From Geobacillus thermoleovorans (GTDB lineage: Bacteria; Bacillota; Bacilli; Bacillales; Anoxybacillaceae), in the NCBI RefSeq assembly GCF_001610955.1, contig NZ_CP014335.1, positions 385,001 to 449,000 on the forward strand: DNA of 64,000 nucleotides, written 5' to 3'. The number at the start of each line of letters is the position of its first letter. Within the stretch, counting starts at the first letter, position 1. Made by a program: the position numbers and the translations under genes. This document shows positions 59,669-64,000 of the stretch, piece by piece. The notes beneath the pieces are model-generated. The model searched no databases and was not told where the DNA came from. It saw only the letters and a program-made list of their open reading frames with translations.

Positions 59669-60460
59669 GTGAGCGGGTTTGCGGCGAAACGGCGACCGAT
59701 TGCGAAATACCGGAACGGGCGCTTTGTTGAGGAAGAGGACGAGATCGCGCTCGAGTTTCCGTTGACCATAACGGTCAATGGCGAGGAGTTTGCGACGATC
59801 GTTTGCACGCCGGCGCATCTAGATGAATTGGTAATCGGATTTTTGGCTTCGGAAGGAGCCATTCGGACGTGCAGCGACATCAAAGGGATGACCATTGATG
59901 GTGAGCGGGGCTTTGCTTATGTCGAACTCGCCGCAGGCGGACTGCCGGCCAAACAGTTTTATGCCAAGCGGTTCATCGGCTCGTGCTGCGGAAAAAGCCG
60001 GCAATTTTATTTTTACAATGACATGAAGACGGCGAAAACGATCGTCGGCGGCATCACGGTGAAGGCGGATGACTGCATTCGCCTCATGAAAGCGCTGCAC
60101 GAGCGGTCGACGGACTTTGCGGCGACGGGCGGTCTTCACAACGCCGCGCTCGCCACACCGGATGAGATGGTCGTGATTCGTTCTGACATCGGGCGTCACA
60201 ACGCGCTCGATAAGCTGTATGGCTATTGCCTGCGTCATCAAGTTGCGATGAAAGACAAGCTCATTGTATTCAGCGGCCGCGTTTCATCGGAAGTGCTGTT
60301 AAAGGCGGCGAAAATGGGAGTGAGCGTCCTGCTCTCAAAATCGGCGCCGACGACGCTGGCCTTGGATTTGGCGGATGAACTCGGCATAACCGTCGTTGGC
60401 TTTTTGCGCGGGCAGGCGTTTAACGTGTATACGCATGAGAGTCGGATCATCATCGGGTAA
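59669..60460 (+). CDS. fdhD: Formate dehydrogenase sulfurtransferase FdhD
   Basis: The 263-residue protein transfers sulfur to the molybdenum cofactor so that formate dehydrogenase becomes active. It has the family core EFATIVCTPAHLDELVIGFL, the sulfur-carrying cysteine region FIGSCCGKS and the conserved VIRSDIGRHNALDKLYGYCL. The start is a GTG behind AAAGGGGGAATGG. It is followed 16 bases later by the OFA transporter gene, forming a formate unit with fdhA on the other strand. Confidence 0.92.
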   Translation: MSGFAAKRRPIAKYRNGRFVEEEDEIALEFPLTITVNGEEFATIVCTPAHLDELVIGFLASEGAIRTCSDIKGMTIDGERGFAYVELAAGGLPAKQFYAKRFIGSCCGKSRQFYFYNDMKTAKTIVGGITVKADDCIRLMKALHERSTDFAATGGLHNAALATPDEMVVIRSDIGRHNALDKLYGYCLRHQVAMKDKLIVFSGRVSSEVLLKAAKMGVSVLLSKSAPTTLALDLADELGITVVGFLRGQAFNVYTHESRIIIG

Positions 60461-60476
60461 AAGGGGAGGAGAGGCT

Positions 60477-61742
60477 GTGAAAAACCGTTGGCTCATTGCG
60501 TTATCGGCTGTCGGCATTCATATTTCGATTGGGTCTGTTTATGCGTGGAGCAATTTTACCAATCCATTAAAACAATTGTTTGGATGGTCGGACCAGGAAG
60601 TGGCGCTCACGTTCAGCATTGCGATCTTGTTTTTAGGATTGTCGGCTGCGTTCCTTGGCCATTTTGTTGAAAAGCACGGACCGCGGAAATCCGGACTATT
60701 GGCCGCCATCTTCTTTGGCCTCGGGGTGACTGGTTCTGGATTAGCTGTTGCTCTCGGTTCCAAGTATCTGCTTTATCTGTTTTATGGCGTTTTAGGTGGG
60801 ATCGGGCTCGGCGTCGGGTATATTGCGCCAGTGTCAACGCTTGTCAAATGGTTTCCAGACCGGCGCGGGTTGGCTACAGGGCTGGCGATTATGGGATTCG
60901 GTTTTGCCGCAGCGATCGCGAGTCCGGTGATGAACAGTTTGATTGCCTCCGTCGGCGTCCAAAATACGTTTTTCATTTTAGGCATTACGTATTTTGTCAT
61001 TATGACGTTATCTTCTCTTTATTTAGAAAAACCGCCAGAAGGATGGCTGCCGGAAGGATTTCAGGAAAAAGTGAAGGCCGGAAAAGCCAAACCTTCGCTT
61101 GATTTGGCGCAGTTGACGGCCAATGAGGCGGTTAAAACAAGACGTTTTTGGTATTTATGGTTCATGTTGTTTATTAACGTGACGTGCGGCATTGCCGTTT
61201 TAGCGGTGGCCAAACCGTTGGCGGTGGAAAGCATCGGCATCAGCCAAACGGCCGCGGCGGCATTAGTTGGCGCCATTGGGGTGTTTAACGGGTTAGGGCG
61301 CATCGGTTGGGCATCGGCTTCTGATTATATTGGGCGACCGAATACGTATACGACGTTTTTCGTTTTGCAAATCTTGATTTTCTTCCTGTTGCCGAACGTG
61401 TCCATCAAATGGCTGTTTGTTGTGATGCTGACGATTGTGTATACGTGCTACGGCGGCGGATTCGCCTGTATCCCGGCGTATATCGGCGATTTGTTCGGCA
61501 CGAAGCAGCTTGGCGCCATCCATGGTTATATTTTGACCGCTTGGGCCGCGGCTGGTCTCGTCGGACCGATGTTTGCTGCGTATATTAAAGACACGACCGG
61601 TTCTTATGAAGGAAGTTTGGCCTTTTTTGGCGGATTGTTTGTCATCGCTTTCATCATCTCGTTGCTCGTGCGCATCGATATTCGCCGATTGCGCGCCCAG
61701 CATGAACAAATCGCCTATGTTTCGGCGGCTAAGGAAAGTTGA
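60477..61742 (+). CDS. OFA-family MFS transporter, probable oxalate/formate or monocarboxylate carrier
   Basis: The 421-residue protein has twelve membrane helices and the OFA family start IALSAVGIHISIGSVYAWSN. It also shows GIGLGVGYIAPVSTLVKWFP, then DRRGLATGLAIMGFGFAAAI, and the late YGGGFACIPAYIGDLFGTKQ. Members exchange oxalate and formate or carry other small acids. Coexpression with fdhD suggests formate import or oxalate:formate exchange for FdhA. The start is a GTG after GGGGAGGAGAGG. Confidence 0.85.
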   Translation: MKNRWLIALSAVGIHISIGSVYAWSNFTNPLKQLFGWSDQEVALTFSIAILFLGLSAAFLGHFVEKHGPRKSGLLAAIFFGLGVTGSGLAVALGSKYLLYLFYGVLGGIGLGVGYIAPVSTLVKWFPDRRGLATGLAIMGFGFAAAIASPVMNSLIASVGVQNTFFILGITYFVIMTLSSLYLEKPPEGWLPEGFQEKVKAGKAKPSLDLAQLTANEAVKTRRFWYLWFMLFINVTCGIAVLAVAKPLAVESIGISQTAAAALVGAIGVFNGLGRIGWASASDYIGRPNTYTTFFVLQILIFFLLPNVSIKWLFVVMLTIVYTCYGGGFACIPAYIGDLFGTKQLGAIHGYILTAWAAAGLVGPMFAAYIKDTTGSYEGSLAFFGGLFVIAFIISLLVRIDIRRLRAQHEQIAYVSAAKES

Positions 61743-61763
61743 GAACGATTTCCTTCCGTCTTC

Positions 61764-61798
61764 CCTCGGCGTGCGGCAAGCCACGCCGGGGGTTTTTT
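61764..61798 (+). terminator. Intrinsic terminator after the OFA transporter
   Basis: CCTCGGCGTG pairs with CACGCCGGGG (one T-G pair) around an 8-base loop, followed by GTTTTTTG. A TATAAT box for mutY follows immediately. Confidence 0.85.
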
Positions 61799-61847
61799 GA
61801 TATAATAAGGTGGATATGGATCATAGGCATCATGGGGGAAACGTTGA

Positions 61848-62948
61848 ATGACAAGAGAAACAGAGCGATTTCCAGCGCGCGAGTTTCAGCGCGATTTGCT
61901 TGACTGGTTCGCCCGCGAGCGCCGCGACCTGCCGTGGCGGAAAGGCCGCGACCCATATAAAGTATGGGTGTCGGAAGTGATGCTGCAGCAAACGCGCGTC
62001 GAGACGGTCATTCCGTATTTTGAACAGTTTATCGATCGGTTTCCGACGCTGGAGGCGCTTGCTGACGCTGATGAGGACGAGGTGCTGAAGGCGTGGGAAG
62101 GGCTCGGCTATTACTCGCGCGTGCGCAATTTGCACGCGGCGGTGAAAGAAGTGAAAACGCGCTATGGCGGCAAAGTGCCGGACGATCCAGATGAATTTTC
62201 TAGGCTGAAAGGAGTCGGACCGTATACGGTCGGGGCGGTGTTGAGCCTCGCTTATGGCGTCCCGGAGCCGGCTGTTGACGGCAACGTAATGCGTGTCTTG
62301 TCGCGTCTGTTTCTCGTGACAGACGATATTGCCAAACCGTCGACGAGAAAACGATTTGAACAAATCGTCCGCGAAATTATGGCGTACGAAAACCCGGGAG
62401 CGTTTAACGAGGCGCTGATTGAGCTTGGCGCTCTTGTTTGCACACCGCGCCGCCCGTCGTGCCTTCTTTGTCCGGTGCAAGTCTACTGCCAAGCGTTCGC
62501 CGAAGGGGTGGCGGAAGAGCTGCCGGTGAAAACGAAAAAAACAGCGGTCAAACAAGTGCCGCTCGCAGTAGCGGTGCTGGCCGATGATGAAGGCCGCGTT
62601 CTCATTCGCAAGCGCGACAACACCGGTTTGCTTGCGAATTTATGGGAGTTCCCCAGCTGCGAAACGGACGGTGCAGATGGAAAAGAGAAGCTCGAGCAAA
62701 TGGTTGGGGAGCAATACGGTTTGCAAGTAGAGCTTACAGAACCGATCGTTTCGTTTGAGCATGCGTTTTCCCATTTAGTCTGGCAGTTGACCGTGTTTCC
62801 CGGCCGCCTGATCAGCAGCGAGTCCACCAAGGAGCCTTTTCGGCTTGTGTCTGAAGATGAGCTTGAAGCGTACGCCTTTCCGGTGTCCCATCAACGTGTT
62901 TGGCGCGAATATAAAGAATGGGCGGGCGGAGTACGCCGCCCCGATTAA
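61848..62948 (+). CDS. mutY: A/G-specific adenine DNA glycosylase MutY
   Basis: The 366-residue repair enzyme removes adenine mispaired with 8-oxoguanine. It has the EndoIII-type domain (WVSEVMLQQTRVETVIPYFE), the HhH motif LKGVGPYTVGAVLSLAYG with catalytic Asp in PAVDGNVMRVLSR, and the 4Fe-4S loop CTPRRPSCLLCPVQVYC. A C-terminal NUDIX-like domain recognises 8-oxoG (FEHAFSHLVWQLTVFPG). GGGGGAAACG precedes the ATG. It overlaps the converging yfhS by four bases. Confidence 0.94.
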   Translation: MTRETERFPAREFQRDLLDWFARERRDLPWRKGRDPYKVWVSEVMLQQTRVETVIPYFEQFIDRFPTLEALADADEDEVLKAWEGLGYYSRVRNLHAAVKEVKTRYGGKVPDDPDEFSRLKGVGPYTVGAVLSLAYGVPEPAVDGNVMRVLSRLFLVTDDIAKPSTRKRFEQIVREIMAYENPGAFNEALIELGALVCTPRRPSCLLCPVQVYCQAFAEGVAEELPVKTKKTAVKQVPLAVAVLADDEGRVLIRKRDNTGLLANLWEFPSCETDGADGKEKLEQMVGEQYGLQVELTEPIVSFEHAFSHLVWQLTVFPGRLISSESTKEPFRLVSEDELEAYAFPVSHQRVWREYKEWAGGVRRPD

Positions 62949-63169
62949 TCAGGCACCGGCATCGTGCCGTGTGTATACGTTGCTTCACGGCGCCCAAGGC
63001 CGCCGCGCGCTTCGATTTCCTCGATGATTTCACGGTGAATCGTCTGCCCTTCGACGTTTAAATATGGAGCGATTTGTTGGAACGAATGATGAAAATAAGC
63101 GAGTTCGTCATCGGTCCATTCCGTTTTCGGAATCATCGACAGCTCAGTCATATCGCGGCCGACGTACAT
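62945..63169 (-). CDS. yfhS: YfhS family protein
   Basis: The 74-residue protein matches YfhS (YVGRDMTELSMIPKTEWTDD, then LAYFHHSFQQIAPYLNVEG). GAGGGAGGGG precedes the ATG at 63169. The family is small and found in spore formers; function is unknown. It lies between mutY and fabL exactly as in Bacillus subtilis. Confidence 0.83.
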   Translation of the reverse strand: MYVGRDMTELSMIPKTEWTDDELAYFHHSFQQIAPYLNVEGQTIHREIIEEIEARGGLGRREATYTHGTMPVPD

Positions 63170-63217
63170 AGGCAGCCCCTCCCTCATCTATGGAATTCGG
63201 CTATATTATATGTATAA

Positions 63218-63979
<762 letters not shown>

Positions 63980-64000
63980 CGTCAGCGGATAGAACGATCA

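Noticed and set aside
59476..59730. 84-codon frame in the fdhD leader
   Set aside because: No ribosome binding site, overlaps the fdhD start and coincides with the structured leader and terminator.

Overview
The window reads as chromosomal DNA of a thermophilic Bacillaceae, almost certainly Geobacillus or a close relative. Gene order follows the Bacillus subtilis yfk/yfj/yfh region closely. Several starts are GTG or TTG behind strong AGGAGG-type ribosome binding sites, spore genes are present (pdaA, sspK, ypzG-like), and GC is moderate to high. I saw no prophage, intact insertion sequence, rRNA, standard tRNA or CRISPR array.

Layout. 0.2-5 kb: glycolate/lactate permease with glcD and glcF, behind a promoter carrying a cre site and a LutR-type box. 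5-10.8 kb: an MreBH-like actin with an altered nucleotide motif, an NlpC/P60 endopeptidase, a membrane PAS-GGDEF-EAL protein, a DUF1992 protein and a secreted helical protein. 10.9-19.2 kb: sulfate assimilation and siroheme synthesis. The minus-strand order is SAM riboswitch, cysH, cysP pseudogene, sat, cysC, sumT, sirB; sirC lies apart on the plus strand, followed by the in-frame relic of a PhzF-family gene. Between them are bshB2-yojF, an arginase-fold protein and acylphosphatase. 19.2-31.4 kb: the yfk/yfj block (yfkK, LMW-PTP, yihY/yfkH, MFS, yfkE, yfkD, yfkAB), class I fumarase, pdaA, a DNA glycosylase and rlmCD.

31.4-40 kb: a metallo-beta-lactamase-fold remnant, the envelope-stress operon liaI-liaH-liaF-liaS-liaR, a coiled-coil protein built of 11-residue repeats, selO and an ABC-class ATPase. 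40-45.2 kb: a DUF2294 (MpsC) gene and the two-gene inorganic-carbon transporter dabB-dabA (mpsAB), whose leader contains a duplicated RNA motif and a large intrinsic terminator. 45-48.5 kb: DUF3870, acyl-CoA dehydrogenase and a family III CoA-transferase, again with a long terminator-bearing leader. 48.6-55 kb: a GT8 glycosyltransferase and the yfh block (yfhD, yfhE, GNAT, yfhF, recX, yfhH, ypzG, sspK, yfhP). 55-62 kb: a formate module (DUF1641, fdhA, a second DUF2294 gene, fdhD, OFA-family transporter). The window closes with mutY, yfhS and fabL.

Two themes stand out. First, one-carbon/inorganic-carbon handling: DabAB and formate dehydrogenase each sit beside a DUF2294 gene, and dabB, fdhA and fdhD each have terminator-bearing leaders. 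The dabB leader is the best candidate for an undescribed regulatory RNA. Second, local gene decay in the sulfur region: cysP and a phzF-like gene have lost their middles while their ends remain.
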